Below are positions 25,572-35,510 of a stretch of DNA of 64,000 nt, piece by piece. Within the stretch, counting starts at the first letter, position 1. Each line of letters opens with the position of its first letter. Both the position numbers and the translations under genes were made by a program. This stretch comes from Candidatus Pelagibacterales bacterium (GTDB lineage Bacteria; Pseudomonadota; Alphaproteobacteria; Pelagibacterales; AG-422-B15): positions 75,617 through 139,616 of the forward strand of contig JAONQW010000001.1 in the NCBI GenBank assembly GCA_028412835.1. Direction: 5' to 3'. Under the pieces are notes generated by a model. It was given only the letters and a program-made list of their open reading frames with translations, did no database searches and was not told the origin of the DNA.

Positions 25572-27352
25572 TTTAGTTTATTAAAAATTATTTTTACACA
25601 CAAACCATTATCAGAATTATTTTTAAGTTCCAATATTCCATCATGATCTGTAATTATTTTATTTACTATTGAAAGACCTAAGCCAGTTCCACCAGTCTTC
25701 TTTCTCGTAGAGAAATATGGTTCTATAAGTTCAGATTTTGAATTAATAATGCCAATACCATTATCTTTAACTTGAACAATTACTTTTGCATTAATTTTAT
25801 TAACATCAATATCTATGATGCCATTATGTATATTATTTTCTAAAATTGAATTCATGGAATTTTGAATAATATTGTTAAAAACTTGAGTTAATTGAAGTTC
25901 ATCACAATTTATAACTAAATTATCATCACACTTAACTAGAAATCTGATCTTATCTTTGCTTTCAAGAGATTTGGATTGAACACAGTTTTGAATAATTACT
26001 CTAAGATTATTGTGAGTAAAAATTGGTTTGGGCATTCTAGCAAAATTTGAGAAGTCATTTACTAATTTTCCTATGTCACCTACTTGCCTACTTATTATAT
26101 CTAGACATTCTATGATAATTGGATCATTAACTTTTACATCTTCAAGCTTTTTTCTAATCCTATCATTTGATAATTGAATTGGAGTTAATGGATTTTTTAT
26201 TTCGTGTGCAATAGTTTTTGCAATTTCAGACCAGGCTGCGTGCTTTTCTGAATTTGCAAGCAAGTTACGTTGAACATACAGTTCCGAACTCATTGTATTG
26301 AAAGATTCACTTAGTCTATTTAACTCTATAAATTCATTAGATTGAGGCAAATTAATATCAAATGAACCTCCTTTAATTGAGTTCGTAGCATCAATTACAT
26401 TAGTTATTGGTTTAACTATACGCTTGGCAAATCTTATTCCAATTAATGTAGATACAAATATTAAAATTAATATAGCTAGAATATAAATAAGCATAAATAC
26501 AATTGCTATCTGCGTTCTATTTGTCTCTAAATTTGAATATTCATTTATAGCAGACTTTGTTTCATCAAATGCTTTTGTAACATTTGGATCTAGCGGTCTT
26601 CCTACATATAAATATGCATTTATAAAATTTGGTAATTTAATTAAAGCATAAACTTTGTTAACTGAAGTTGATGTCATAATTGCCAATTTACCATTAGCTG
26701 CTCTTTCTATTACTTCACTTCTAGGTCGATAATATTGAGTAAAAATTGTATAAACTCTGCTCATTAATACATCCCCCTTGCTATCAATCAAATAAGCCTC
26801 TGGTAAGGATCTAATTATTGATTGCTCTTGAAAATATTTTTCAAAAGTAAATCTGTTATTTATATACACATTATAATTTCTATTTAAGTCATTTGACATT
26901 GCATATATATCACTTTTAATTGAGTTATTATGTTCTTCTACATACCCTTCTGCTACATTAAGTGAATTTTGAATTACTGATTTTATTTTATCATTAAACC
27001 AATCATTTATACCAAAATTAACTAAAACTAAACCTAATATACCAGCAATTACTGCAGGCGTTAAAGCCATTGAAATAAAATAAAGTGCAAATCTGTTGTT
27101 AAAAGATGCAACTTTTTTTTTATTGATAGGAATTATAGTTCTATAGACTAATACAATAAATATAATACTGATGGTCAGTATAAACAGAGCGGATAGAAAA
27201 ATTAAAAATTCATCTAGATAATTACTGTTATATATAGAGGTTCTTTGATTTATCAAAATTAGAAATGATACAGCAATTAGTAATATTGAACCCAATAAAA
27301 TGGTAATAAATCTCCAACTAGAGATAATTCTTTGTGTAAACCTATTGAACAT
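25568..27352 (-). CDS. ntrY: NtrY sensor histidine kinase
   Basis: The 594-residue membrane kinase has two to three N-terminal helices, a periplasmic sensing region (about residues 110-275), then a further membrane helix near 285-310 and a HAMP linker (RIVKPITNVIDATNSIKGG). The HisKA segment AHEIKNPLTPIQLS carries the phospho-acceptor His383. The ATPase domain has the DNGIGI and GGTGLGLSIVNKI boxes at the C-terminus. It phosphorylates NtrX, whose gene starts 4 bp inside its end. No PAS domain is obvious to me. The operon starts here; the divergent ispDF gene lies 86 bp away. Confidence 0.93.
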   Translation of the reverse strand: MFNRFTQRIISSWRFITILLGSILLIAVSFLILINQRTSIYNSNYLDEFLIFLSALFILTISIIFIVLVYRTIIPINKKKVASFNNRFALYFISMALTPAVIAGILGLVLVNFGINDWFNDKIKSVIQNSLNVAEGYVEEHNNSIKSDIYAMSNDLNRNYNVYINNRFTFEKYFQEQSIIRSLPEAYLIDSKGDVLMSRVYTIFTQYYRPRSEVIERAANGKLAIMTSTSVNKVYALIKLPNFINAYLYVGRPLDPNVTKAFDETKSAINEYSNLETNRTQIAIVFMLIYILAILILIFVSTLIGIRFAKRIVKPITNVIDATNSIKGGSFDINLPQSNEFIELNRLSESFNTMSSELYVQRNLLANSEKHAAWSEIAKTIAHEIKNPLTPIQLSNDRIRKKLEDVKVNDPIIIECLDIISRQVGDIGKLVNDFSNFARMPKPIFTHNNLRVIIQNCVQSKSLESKDKIRFLVKCDDNLVINCDELQLTQVFNNIIQNSMNSILENNIHNGIIDIDVNKINAKVIVQVKDNGIGIINSKSELIEPYFSTRKKTGGTGLGLSIVNKIITDHDGILELKNNSDNGLCVKIIFNKLK

Positions 27353-27438
27353 TTATGATATATAATTATTTTCTTAATGTCTGTGTTATCAAAGAGAATT
27401 AATATACTATAAAAATAACATTAATTAATCATAATTCT

Positions 27439-28590
27439 ATGAAATCAATTGCCTTAATTTTAGCCGGTGGTAAGGGTTCCAGACTTAGGACATCAGTAGC
27501 TAAACAATTTATTACAGTTAATGGCCTTACAATTTTAGAACATACTTTAAAAGCATTTTCTAAGTCTTTTAGTAGAAAAAATCTTTTAATAATTTTACCT
27601 CAAAAAGAAATTAATAAAAAGAATTCACAGATTTATAAGAAATATACTGATCATGAGTTAATTCCAAATGGATCAACACGCAAAGGAAGTATTAAAAATG
27701 CAATAAAATATATCAATAATCTAAACAAAAAGCCTATAAACTTACTGATACATGATGCAGCACGTCCAAATGTTAGTAGTAAATTAATTTCCAAGATTAA
27801 ATCTGATATTCAAATAAGAAGTATTAATTATGTTATTCCATACCTAAGTATTGATTCAACATTAAAAAAATTTGTGAAAGGTAAGTTGGCTACATTAAAT
27901 AGAGATAATTTTATTACAACACAAACTCCGCAAGCATTTAAATATGGTGCTATTTCTAAATATTATTTTAAAAATGATACAATTACAGATGATGCTCAAT
28001 TAATTGAAATATATAAAATTAAAAGTGGTAAATATATAAAAGGAGAAATCAGTAATTTAAAGATAACTAATAAAAAGGATTTGGATTTATTTAAAAAAAT
28101 AAGCATAAACAACACTACATTTAGGGTTGGCAATGGATTTGATGTGCATCGTTTAGTCAAGGGTGATGGTATTATGTTAGGTGGTATAAAAGTAAAATCT
28201 AATAAAAAACTAGCCGGACATTCAGATGGTGATGTTGTTCTTCATGCATTATGTGATTCAATACTAGGTGCAATGAGCAAAAAGGATATAGGGACACATT
28301 TTCCTTCTTCAGATAAAAATTTAAAAGATGCTAATTCATCTATATTTATAACTGAAATTATGAAAAAAATTAGCAAAACTGATTATTTAATATCAAATGT
28401 AGATATAACAATTATATGTCAATCTCCAAGTCTTAAAAACTATAAAGATAAAATAAAAAAAAATATTATGAAATTAACTAACTTAAAGAATAATCAATTG
28501 AATGTAAAAGCTAAAACAACCGACTATCTAGGTCTTATTGGAGACTCTAGAGCAATTAGCTGCTGGATAACTTCTACTTTAAAAAATTAA
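27439..28590 (+). CDS. ispDF: Bifunctional IspD/IspF isoprenoid enzyme
   Basis: The 383-residue fusion catalyses two MEP-pathway steps. The IspD half (1 to about 220) has LAGGKGSRLRTSVAKQF at residues 8-24, LLIHDAARPNV near 98 and TQTPQAF near 158; it makes CDP-methylerythritol. The IspF half (about 226-383) has VGNGFDVHRL with the metal-binding Asp-x-His, GGIKV, AGHSDGDVVLHALCDSI and GTHFPSSD; it forms the cyclodiphosphate. Fusion is typical of alphaproteobacteria and epsilonproteobacteria. The dxr gene of the same pathway is at 50 kb. It is divergent from ntrY and followed by pgpA. Confidence 0.96.
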   Translation: MKSIALILAGGKGSRLRTSVAKQFITVNGLTILEHTLKAFSKSFSRKNLLIILPQKEINKKNSQIYKKYTDHELIPNGSTRKGSIKNAIKYINNLNKKPINLLIHDAARPNVSSKLISKIKSDIQIRSINYVIPYLSIDSTLKKFVKGKLATLNRDNFITTQTPQAFKYGAISKYYFKNDTITDDAQLIEIYKIKSGKYIKGEISNLKITNKKDLDLFKKISINNTTFRVGNGFDVHRLVKGDGIMLGGIKVKSNKKLAGHSDGDVVLHALCDSILGAMSKKDIGTHFPSSDKNLKDANSSIFITEIMKKISKTDYLISNVDITIICQSPSLKNYKDKIKKNIMKLTNLKNNQLNVKAKTTDYLGLIGDSRAISCWITSTLKN

Positions 28591-28594
28591 GATC

Positions 28595-29053
28595 ATGTTT
28601 TTTATTTCAAATTTATTCGTTACATTTTTTTATATAGGTAGATTCCCTTTTGCTCCTGGTACACTAGGTTCACTTGTAGGAGTTGTATTGTGGTACTATT
28701 TAATTTCTATTAATTTATTGTTTCTTATACTTTTTTTTATCATTTTTTTTATATTGAGTTTTATGCTAACTAATATCTACCTTAAAAGTTCTAATAGCGA
28801 TGATCCATCAGAAGTAATTTGTGATGAAATAATTGGACAGCTAATACCATTATCTATTATCAGTATAACTGACGACACATACTTGATATTAATTGCCTTT
28901 ATATCATTTAGGATATTTGATATTTTTAAGTTCTACCCTTCTAATAAAGCAGAAGAATTGCCTGGTGCAAGTGGGGTAATCTTAGATGATGTAATTGCTG
29001 GGATATATTCTCTGATAATAGTTTTTATATCAAAATATTTCTTACATTTATGA
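28595..29053 (+). CDS. pgpA: Phosphatidylglycerophosphatase A
   Basis: The 152-residue membrane enzyme has the PgpA motifs GRFPFAPGTLGSLVG (residues 12-26) and ICDEIIGQLI near 70, plus FRIFDIFKFYPSNKAEELPGASGVILDDVIAGIY near residues 107-140, with about four hydrophobic segments. It dephosphorylates phosphatidylglycerol phosphate to phosphatidylglycerol in the inner membrane. It starts 4 bases after ispDF and overlaps cinA by 4 bp (ATGA), so the three genes are likely cotranscribed. Confidence 0.93.
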   Translation: MFFISNLFVTFFYIGRFPFAPGTLGSLVGVVLWYYLISINLLFLILFFIIFFILSFMLTNIYLKSSNSDDPSEVICDEIIGQLIPLSIISITDDTYLILIAFISFRIFDIFKFYPSNKAEELPGASGVILDDVIAGIYSLIIVFISKYFLHL

Positions 29054-29556
29054 TTAAAGATAAAGTACTTTTACTAATAAAAATATCCAAAAAAAATAAT
29101 CTTAATATTTCTGTTGCGGAATCATGCACAGGAGGATTATTAAGCTCTTCAATAATTGAAATACCTGGTGCATCAGATATTTTTAACTCAGGATTTGTAA
29201 CTTATTCAAATATAGCAAAAATAAAACATTTGGGAGTAAATCAAGATATTGTGAAAAAATTTGGAGCAGTCAGTAATGAAACTTCGTTAGCAATGGCAAA
29301 AGGTTTATATAGTATATCAAAGTCCAATTTAATTGTTTCTATAACTGGAGTTGCTGGTCCTGGTGGCGGCACTTTAAAAAACCCAGTTGGTACAGTCTAT
29401 TTTACTTTTGGAGTAAAGCAGAATAAAAAAACTGTTACGTACTCCACATATAGACTTAATTTTAAGTCAAAAAATAGAGTTGGAATTCAAAAAAAATCTG
29501 TAAATTACGTCTTAGATAAGTTTATTGAAATAGTTAAGACTCATAAACTTGACTAG
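29050..29556 (+). CDS. Nicotinamide-nucleotide amidase (CinA C-terminal domain protein)
   Basis: The 168-residue protein corresponds to the stand-alone CinA C-terminal domain: SVAESCTGGLLSSSIIEIPG near residue 20, FNSGFVTYSNIAK near 45, and GVAGPGGGTLKNPVGTVYF near 99. PncC-type members deamidate nicotinamide mononucleotide in NAD salvage. The N-terminal MoCF-like domain of full CinA is absent, which is common in alphaproteobacteria. It overlaps pgpA by 4 bp, and its 3' end overlaps the convergent COQ10-like gene by 23 bp. Confidence 0.92.
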   Translation: MIKDKVLLLIKISKKNNLNISVAESCTGGLLSSSIIEIPGASDIFNSGFVTYSNIAKIKHLGVNQDIVKKFGAVSNETSLAMAKGLYSISKSNLIVSITGVAGPGGGTLKNPVGTVYFTFGVKQNKKTVTYSTYRLNFKSKNRVGIQKKSVNYVLDKFIEIVKTHKLD

Positions 29557-29986
29557 CCCTACCCTCAAAAGAAGAAACCATTTTGTTGAAAGCTTTGTCA
29601 AAAAATTTACTTATTAAATGATTGAAAACACCAACATTTAATTCAAAATCAATAAAAAAATCAATCTCACATTTATTTCCCTCTATCTTTTTGAAGCTCC
29701 ATTTGTTAGTTAGATGTTTAAATGGACCATCAACAAATTCGACATCAATTATCAAATTTTTTCGATTTAATGTTACTGCACTTCTGTAAATATAAACTAA
29801 ATTTTTATATCCAATTTCTAAATCTGCAATAACATGATCGTTATCAATGTCAATTTTAGATGTTTCTATTATTCTAGAATTATTACACCAAGGTAAAAAT
29901 AAATGGTAACTATCGATATCCGAAACTAAATCGAACATTTGAATATTGGTGAAGTCTACAATCTTTGTCTCTTTATGTTTGGGCAT
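29534..29986 (-). CDS. COQ10/RatA-type START-domain protein
   Basis: The 150-residue protein has the polyketide-cyclase/START fold pattern of COQ10 and RatA: FTNIQMFDLVSDIDSYHLFLPWC near residue 12, VADLEIGYKNLVYIYRSAV, then LTNKWSFKKIEGNKCEIDF and a C-terminal helix. Family members bind a ubiquinone-like lipid; RatA in Escherichia coli was described as blocking 70S assembly. The position directly after lipA matches the usual alphaproteobacterial order. Its 3' end overlaps the convergent cinA-type gene by 23 bp. Confidence 0.9.
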   Translation of the reverse strand: MPKHKETKIVDFTNIQMFDLVSDIDSYHLFLPWCNNSRIIETSKIDIDNDHVIADLEIGYKNLVYIYRSAVTLNRKNLIIDVEFVDGPFKHLTNKWSFKKIEGNKCEIDFFIDFELNVGVFNHLISKFFDKAFNKMVSSFEGRASQVYES

Positions 29987-29990
29987 TATG

Positions 29991-30902
29991 TCAGGCTACT
30001 AACTCTTTAAGCCTTTTAAAATCACTATCAGCATGAAATGAAGATCTGGTAAATGGACTTGATGAAACAAGTTTAAATCCCTTATTGTAAGCCTCTATTT
30101 TAAGCTTTTGAAAGTATTCTGGATGATGATATTCAACAACTGGATGATGGTTTTTGGTAGGTCTTAGATATTGACCAATTGTCAAAAAATCAACATTACT
30201 ATCTAAAAGTAACGTCATAATATCTTTTATTTCATCATAAGTTTCACCTAGACCAATCATGATGCCAGATTTTGTAAAAACTTTTCTATTTTTAATTTTA
30301 ATATCTTTTAATAAATTTAAGGATCTATCTATGCTAGCACCTGGCCTTACATCTCTGTATAATCTTTCTACTGTTTCCATATTATGATTAAATATTTCAA
30401 ATGTAGATGTATTAAGTATATCAAGGGCGTTCTTTTTTTTATAAAAATCAGGTGTCAATATTTCAATAGTTGTTTGTGGCGATTTTTTCTTTATAGCATT
30501 TATTACTTTAGAGAATTGTATGGCACCACCATCAGGCAAATCATCTCTATCTACCGATGTGATAACAACATGCTCAAGTTTTAAACTATCAACTGCATTA
30601 GCAACTCTAGCGGGTTCAAAAATATCTATTGCATCAGGCATACCAGTTTTAACGTTGCAGAATGTACAAGATCTTGTACATGTGTCTCCAAGTATCATAA
30701 ATGTGGCATGTTTTTTTGACCAACACTCGTGAATATTTGGACATGCAGCTTCCTCACAAACAGTTGTAAGCCTATTTTTTTCAACAATATTTTTAGTAAA
30801 TTTGTTTATGTCTGAATTAGATATTTTTACTTTAAGCCAATCTGGTTTTTTTAAGCCTGGCACAAGAGCGTAATTACGTCTTAACAGTGATTTAGAAAGC
30901 AT
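29991..30902 (-). CDS. lipA: Lipoyl synthase
   Basis: With the ATG at 30902 the product is 303 residues. It has both iron-sulfur clusters: the auxiliary set Cys49, Cys54, Cys60 (CEEAACPNIHEC) and the radical-SAM set Cys75, Cys79, Cys82 (CTRSCTFC), plus the C-terminal RSS serine ligand in FTRSSFHAD. It inserts sulfur at C6 and C8 of octanoyl groups on dehydrogenase E2 and GcvH proteins. An in-frame TTG at 30935 would add 11 residues and is less likely. The pdh genes that usually sit upstream are absent. It is 4 bases before the COQ10-like gene. Confidence 0.96.
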   Translation of the reverse strand: MLSKSLLRRNYALVPGLKKPDWLKVKISNSDINKFTKNIVEKNRLTTVCEEAACPNIHECWSKKHATFMILGDTCTRSCTFCNVKTGMPDAIDIFEPARVANAVDSLKLEHVVITSVDRDDLPDGGAIQFSKVINAIKKKSPQTTIEILTPDFYKKKNALDILNTSTFEIFNHNMETVERLYRDVRPGASIDRSLNLLKDIKIKNRKVFTKSGIMIGLGETYDEIKDIMTLLLDSNVDFLTIGQYLRPTKNHHPVVEYHHPEYFQKLKIEAYNKGFKLVSSSPFTRSSFHADSDFKRLKELVA

Positions 30903-30960
30903 AATTGAGGAAGACACAATTGAAAAATAGATCAAATTTAACTATTTTCAAGATATTTAA

Positions 30961-31269
30961 TTAATCAAATATTATTGTATACTCATCATCTTGTGAAAAA
31001 TTAAGTATTTTTCTAACCATTTCATCTCTGATATCACTATTTTTATCACTTTGAAGCTTGGATATTTTAAGTTGAATAATTTCGTTGTCTTTCGAAATAT
31101 TATAAATACTGCTTTCAAGATTTTTTATATCTTCATTTAGATACACATGAGCAAGCAAACCATTGTTGCCATTAATTAGATGAAACCCAATATAGAAAAA
31201 AACTATTGGACCTAATAAAAATAGATAATATTTTTTTATAGTATTATTAATCAAACTCAACTTAATCAT
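30961..31269 (-). CDS. FtsB/DivIC-family septum formation initiator
   Basis: The 102-residue bitopic protein has one membrane helix near residues 14-31 (YYLFLLGPIVFFYIGFHLI) and a periplasmic coiled coil (about residues 40-80, with YLNEDIKNLESSIYNISKDN). The C-terminus contains the REE-like positions DIRDEMVRKILNF, as in FtsB/DivIC. Such proteins join FtsL and FtsQ in the divisome. Location just downstream of eno is the conserved alphaproteobacterial arrangement, which supports the assignment of a short divergent protein. Confidence 0.83.
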   Translation of the reverse strand: MIKLSLINNTIKKYYLFLLGPIVFFYIGFHLINGNNGLLAHVYLNEDIKNLESSIYNISKDNEIIQLKISKLQSDKNSDIRDEMVRKILNFSQDDEYTIIFD

Positions 31270-31384
31270 GAATTATAGAGAATCAAATTCACATGAATCA
31301 GTCAAATATTTATGATTCGAAAACACAAAAAAAACGAAAATTAAAAGATTTGGACTCTATTTGTTCTACTAAATTATTACATTG

Positions 31385-32653
31385 CTAGAAAAACCTATTG
31401 TTTTTCAATGTTTTTTTTGAAGTTAAACCTTCTTCAATTCTTAATAATTGATTGAATTTTGCTATTCTGTCGGTTCTAGAAAGTGATCCAGCTTTTATTT
31501 GACCACTGTTTAAAGCAACAGCCAAGTCAGCTATAAAAGTATTTTCGGTCTCACCAGAACGATGTGATATTATAGTTTCAAATTTATTAGCTTTAGCCAA
31601 TTCAATACATTCGATGGTTTCAGTAAGAGTCCCTATTTGATTTAATTTAATTAAAATTGCATTTGCAGATTTTTTTTCAATACCTAACTTTAGACGCTCG
31701 AGATTTGTTACAAACAAATCATCCCCAACAATTTGAATATCATCACCTAAATCTGAATTAAGACTAGACCATCCAGTCCAATCGTCCTCAGCCATTGGAT
31801 CTTCAATTGACATGATTGGAAATTTTTTACACAATTTTTTTAGAAAATCTGAAAATTCATTTGAAGTGAACGGTTTTGTTTGCGTCATTAGTTGATATTT
31901 ATTTTTTTTATAAAATTCTGTCGCAGCGACATCAAGTGCAAAAACAAAATCATCTATAAGTTTAAATCCAGATTTTTTTATAGCTAATGAAATTAAATCA
32001 AGTGCGTCCGACTCGGAGTCTAAATTTGGAGCAAAGCCACCCTCATCACCTACTGAAGTTGATAAGCCTTTATCATTAATAATCTTTTTAAGATTATGAA
32101 AAACTTCAGTTGATTTTCTCAAACTTTCTGAAAAATCAATATTGTTTACAGGTATGATCATGAATTCTTGAAAAGATAATTTGTTGTTAGCGTGAGCCCC
32201 ACCATTTATGACATTAAACATTGGTGTTGGCATTTTATAGTTAGAGGTACCACCAAGATATTTATACAGCGGTAATTGATAATGTTTAGCAGCAGCTGTA
32301 GCAGTAGCAAGAGAAACACTTAAAATTGCATTTGCACCTAATCTTGTCTTGTTTTTTGTACCATCTAAGTCAATCATAATGTTGTCAATTAAAGACTGAT
32401 CTGACACATCATTTCCAGTTATAGCATCAAATATTTCACCATTAACGTTTGAAACAGCCTTTTTAACAGATTTTCCATTATATTGCTTATTGCCATCTCT
32501 TAGTTCACAAGCCTCATGCTTACCAGTAGAGGCGCCAGAAGGTACAGATGCTCTTCCAATAGTTCCGTTATCTAAAATAACATCAGTTTCCACAGTTGGA
32601 TAACCACGACTGTCTAATATTTGTCTTGATATAATATTTTTAATTTTACTCAT
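31385..32653 (-). CDS. eno: Enolase
   Basis: The 422-residue glycolytic enzyme interconverts 2-phosphoglycerate and phosphoenolpyruvate. Conserved features include SRGYPTVETDVILDNG near residue 15, the mobile loop SGASTGKHEACELRD near 38, GGAHANNKLSFQEFM near 150, GDEGGFAPNL near 203, the metal ligand in SIEDPMAEDDW, and SHRSGETENTFIADLAVAL near 361. Length is normal. It is 25 bases downstream of kdsA in a long leftward run from tpiA. Confidence 0.97.
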   Translation of the reverse strand: MSKIKNIISRQILDSRGYPTVETDVILDNGTIGRASVPSGASTGKHEACELRDGNKQYNGKSVKKAVSNVNGEIFDAITGNDVSDQSLIDNIMIDLDGTKNKTRLGANAILSVSLATATAAAKHYQLPLYKYLGGTSNYKMPTPMFNVINGGAHANNKLSFQEFMIIPVNNIDFSESLRKSTEVFHNLKKIINDKGLSTSVGDEGGFAPNLDSESDALDLISLAIKKSGFKLIDDFVFALDVAATEFYKKNKYQLMTQTKPFTSNEFSDFLKKLCKKFPIMSIEDPMAEDDWTGWSSLNSDLGDDIQIVGDDLFVTNLERLKLGIEKKSANAILIKLNQIGTLTETIECIELAKANKFETIISHRSGETENTFIADLAVALNSGQIKAGSLSRTDRIAKFNQLLRIEEGLTSKKTLKNNRFF

Positions 32654-32678
32654 TTATCATTTATAATCAGATATTTAT

Positions 32679-33509
32679 TTAACTTTCTTTAACAACATTG
32701 TCAATTTCAATAAGCTTACTCAATATAATTGGTAAATCATCAATTTTAACCATATTAGGTCCGTCAGACGGTGCATTGTCAGGATCATTGTGTGTTTCCA
32801 TAAATACACCAGCTACCCCAACTGCAACTGCGGCTTTAGATAGTACAGGAACAAACTGTCTATCACCACCGCTAGACCCACCAAGGCCACCAGGTGCTTG
32901 TACTGAGTGAGTTGCATCAAAAATAACTGGATATTTTATTTCATTCTTCATAATTTCTAGTGAACGCATATCAGACACAAGATTATTGTAACCAAAAGTT
33001 ACACCTCTTTCTGTTAGTAAAATATTTTTATTTCCAGAATCGATAACTTTATTGGCAACATTAATCATGTCATGAGGGGATAGAAATTGACCCTTCTTAA
33101 TATTAACTATTTTATTTGTTTTAGCAGCAGCTATAAGTAAATCAGTTTGTCTACAGAGAAATGCTGGAATTTGGAGTACATCGACATGATCTTTAATTAA
33201 GTCACAATCAATAGCGTTGTGCACATCTGTTAAAATATTTATTCCATATTCACTTCTTAAATCAGAAAAAATTGTAAGGGAGTCATGTAACCCGATGCCT
33301 CTTATCCCAGATAAGCTAGTTCTATTTGCTTTATCGTAGGAAGTTTTATAGATAAAATTTATTTTTAATGTTTCTGTTATTTCAAGAAGTTTTTCAACCA
33401 TCATTTTAGCATGGTCATAATTTTCTAAAACACAAGGACCAGCTATTAGAGTTATTGGCAAATCATTAGATATACAAATGTCTTTTAACTTTACTGTATT
33501 TTGACTCAT
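32679..33509 (-). CDS. kdsA: 3-deoxy-8-phosphooctulonate (KDO-8-P) synthase
   Basis: The 276-residue aldolase condenses phosphoenolpyruvate with arabinose 5-phosphate for the lipopolysaccharide core. Motifs are [13 protein letters not shown] near residue 21, [20 protein letters not shown] near 54, [31 protein letters not shown] near residues 96-126, and [19 protein letters not shown] near 166. It lies 2 bases downstream of pyrG and matches the pyrG-kdsA-eno order known from alphaproteobacteria. Confidence 0.96.
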   Translation of the reverse strand: MSQNTVKLKDICISNDLPITLIAGPCVLENYDHAKMMVEKLLEITETLKINFIYKTSYDKANRTSLSGIRGIGLHDSLTIFSDLRSEYGINILTDVHNAIDCDLIKDHVDVLQIPAFLCRQTDLLIAAAKTNKIVNIKKGQFLSPHDMINVANKVIDSGNKNILLTERGVTFGYNNLVSDMRSLEIMKNEIKYPVIFDATHSVQAPGGLGGSSGGDRQFVPVLSKAAVAVGVAGVFMETHNDPDNAPSDGPNMVKIDDLPIILSKLIEIDNVVKES

Positions 33510-33511
33510 TT

Positions 33512-35137
33512 TTATTCTTTAGATTTTTTTAAAGCAGCCCCAATAAATGATTTAAATAAGGGATGAGGCTCAAATGGTTTAGATTTAAGTTCAGGATGAA
33601 ATTGTACACCTACAAACCAAGTATGACTAGGTATTTCCAAAATTTCGGGCAATAATCCATCTGGTGAGAATGCAGAAAATATAACCCCTTTTTCTTTCAA
33701 TGAATCTCGGTAATTATTATTTACTTCATACCTATGTCTATGTCTTTCAGAAATAATTTTTTCTCCATAAATTTCAAAGGCTTTACTTTCAGGCTCAACA
33801 ATAGCATCATAAGCACCCAATCTCATAGTGCCACCTAAATCACTATCAATTTTCCTTTTTTCAAGCTGGTCTTCTTTGGCCCACTCAGTCATTAATCCAA
33901 CTACTGATGAGCTTGAATCGTCAAATTCACTTGAGGTAGCTTCATTTATATTTAATAAATTACGAACTGCTTCAATAGCAGCAAGTTGCATACCAAAGCA
34001 TATTCCAAAATATGGAATATCATTTTCACGCGCATATTTGATAGCTAAGATTTTGCCTTCAGAACCCCTTTTGCCAAAACCCCCAGGAACTAGTATGCCG
34101 TCAGAATTTTTAAGTTTATCATCAAGATTAGATAAAGAAAGATCTTCAGATTCTATCCAGTTTATTTTAACTTTAACTTTATTAAATATTCCACCATGGC
34201 TAAGAGCTTCATTAAGAGATTTGTATGCATCAGCCAGACCAGTATACTTACCAACTATATTTATATTAACCTCACCATCTGACTTCAGTATATATTCAGA
34301 AACATTTTTCCACATTTTTAAATCTAATGATTTTTTTGAATCTAGGTTAAAATATTCAAGTACTCTTTTGTCCAAACCTTCATTCATAAAATTTATTGGA
34401 ACTTCATAGATAGATGGAGCATTAATTGCTTGAATAACATTATCTTTAGAAACATTACAAAATAAAGCAATCTTGTCCCTCTCATCTTTAGGAATTTCTC
34501 TGTCAGCACGACACAATAAAATATTAGGCTGAATGCCTAAACTTCTAAGTTCTTTAACAGAATGTTGCGTTGGTTTTGTTTTTAGTTCTCCACTACTTGA
34601 TATGTATGGAACCAATGTGACATGAATAAACATAGACATTTCGGTATCATTTTCATAATGAAATTGCCTAATAGCTTCTATAAAAGGCAAACTTTCGATA
34701 TCACCAATTGTTCCACCAATCTCACAAATAATAAAATCCTCATCATTTAGATCGTTATCAATAAATTTTTTAATTTCATTGGTTACATGAGGAATTACTT
34801 GAACAGTACCTCCCAAATATTCACCTTTACGTTCACGTTTAATTATATCCTGATAGACTTTACCAGAAGTAATATTGTCACTTTTCTTAGATATTACGCC
34901 TGTAAATCTTTCATAATGTCCAAGATCAAGATCTGTCTCAGCACCATCATCAGTTACGTAAACTTCGCCGTGTTGATATGGACTCATTGTTCCAGGATCA
35001 ACATTTAAATAAGGATCTAATTTTCTAATTCTAACTTTATAACCGTGATGTTGCAGAAGAGATGCTAGGGAAGCTGCAGCAAGACCTTTGCCTAATGATG
35101 AAACCACACCGCCTGTAACAAATATAAATCGCGCCAT
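33512..35137 (-). CDS. pyrG: CTP synthase
   Basis: The 541-residue two-domain enzyme aminates UTP to CTP. The N-terminal synthetase domain has [20 protein letters not shown] at residues 9-28, the [20 protein letters not shown] segment near 41 and [15 protein letters not shown] near 140. The C-terminal glutaminase has [10 protein letters not shown], the nucleophile cysteine in [10 protein letters not shown] near residue 381, and the catalytic His-Glu in [11 protein letters not shown]. Length is standard. It is 42 bases downstream of secG. Confidence 0.97.
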   Translation of the reverse strand: MARFIFVTGGVVSSLGKGLAAASLASLLQHHGYKVRIRKLDPYLNVDPGTMSPYQHGEVYVTDDGAETDLDLGHYERFTGVISKKSDNITSGKVYQDIIKRERKGEYLGGTVQVIPHVTNEIKKFIDNDLNDEDFIICEIGGTIGDIESLPFIEAIRQFHYENDTEMSMFIHVTLVPYISSSGELKTKPTQHSVKELRSLGIQPNILLCRADREIPKDERDKIALFCNVSKDNVIQAINAPSIYEVPINFMNEGLDKRVLEYFNLDSKKSLDLKMWKNVSEYILKSDGEVNINIVGKYTGLADAYKSLNEALSHGGIFNKVKVKINWIESEDLSLSNLDDKLKNSDGILVPGGFGKRGSEGKILAIKYARENDIPYFGICFGMQLAAIEAVRNLLNINEATSSEFDDSSSSVVGLMTEWAKEDQLEKRKIDSDLGGTMRLGAYDAIVEPESKAFEIYGEKIISERHRHRYEVNNNYRDSLKEKGVIFSAFSPDGLLPEILEIPSHTWFVGVQFHPELKSKPFEPHPLFKSFIGAALKKSKE

Positions 35138-35179
35138 GGAAGTATTTTATACTTTAAATGCGTGTTTATTGAAAGAACT

Positions 35180-35491
35180 TTAATTAAGTTCAGGTATTTC
35201 AAGTAGGTTTTCTTCCAAGATATCAAGCTCATCTTGAATATTTAAATCATCAAAATTAATTGTTTTTTCTGAGGACTGCATACTTATGATAGCTAGTGTT
35301 ATGCTAGTAATAATAAACATTGTTGCAATTATAGCTGTTATTCTTGTTAGAATATCGCCTGTTCCCCTTGGAGTCATTCCATCGCTACCACCACCAATAC
35401 CTAAAGCACCACCTTCAGCACGTTGAATTAAAATCACAATAATCAAGATTACAGCAAGGATTATGTGTATGAGTAGTACAATATTTTCCAT
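35180..35491 (-). CDS. secG: Preprotein translocase subunit SecG
   Basis: The 103-residue protein has two membrane helices (residues 3-23 and about 52-72) joined by the SecG signature loop VILIQRAEGGALGIGGGSDG, ending in TPRGTGDILTRITAI. It assists SecYE/SecA in protein export. The C-terminal tail is acidic and short. The tpiA-secG-pyrG order is the standard one, and the gene is 19 bases downstream of tpiA. Confidence 0.94.
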   Translation of the reverse strand: MENIVLLIHIILAVILIIVILIQRAEGGALGIGGGSDGMTPRGTGDILTRITAIIATMFIITSITLAIISMQSSEKTINFDDLNIQDELDILEENLLEIPELN

Positions 35492-35510
35492 AAAAGATTT
35501 TTATATGCTT

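Noticed and set aside
30903-30935. TTG start giving an 11-residue extension of LipA
   Set aside because: The extension is hydrophobic and not family-like; the ATG at 30902 gives the expected N-terminus before PGLKKPDWLK.
33828-34409. 193-codon forward ORF opposite pyrG
   Set aside because: It is an antisense shadow of the strongly conserved CTP synthase gene; its composition mirrors pyrG codons.
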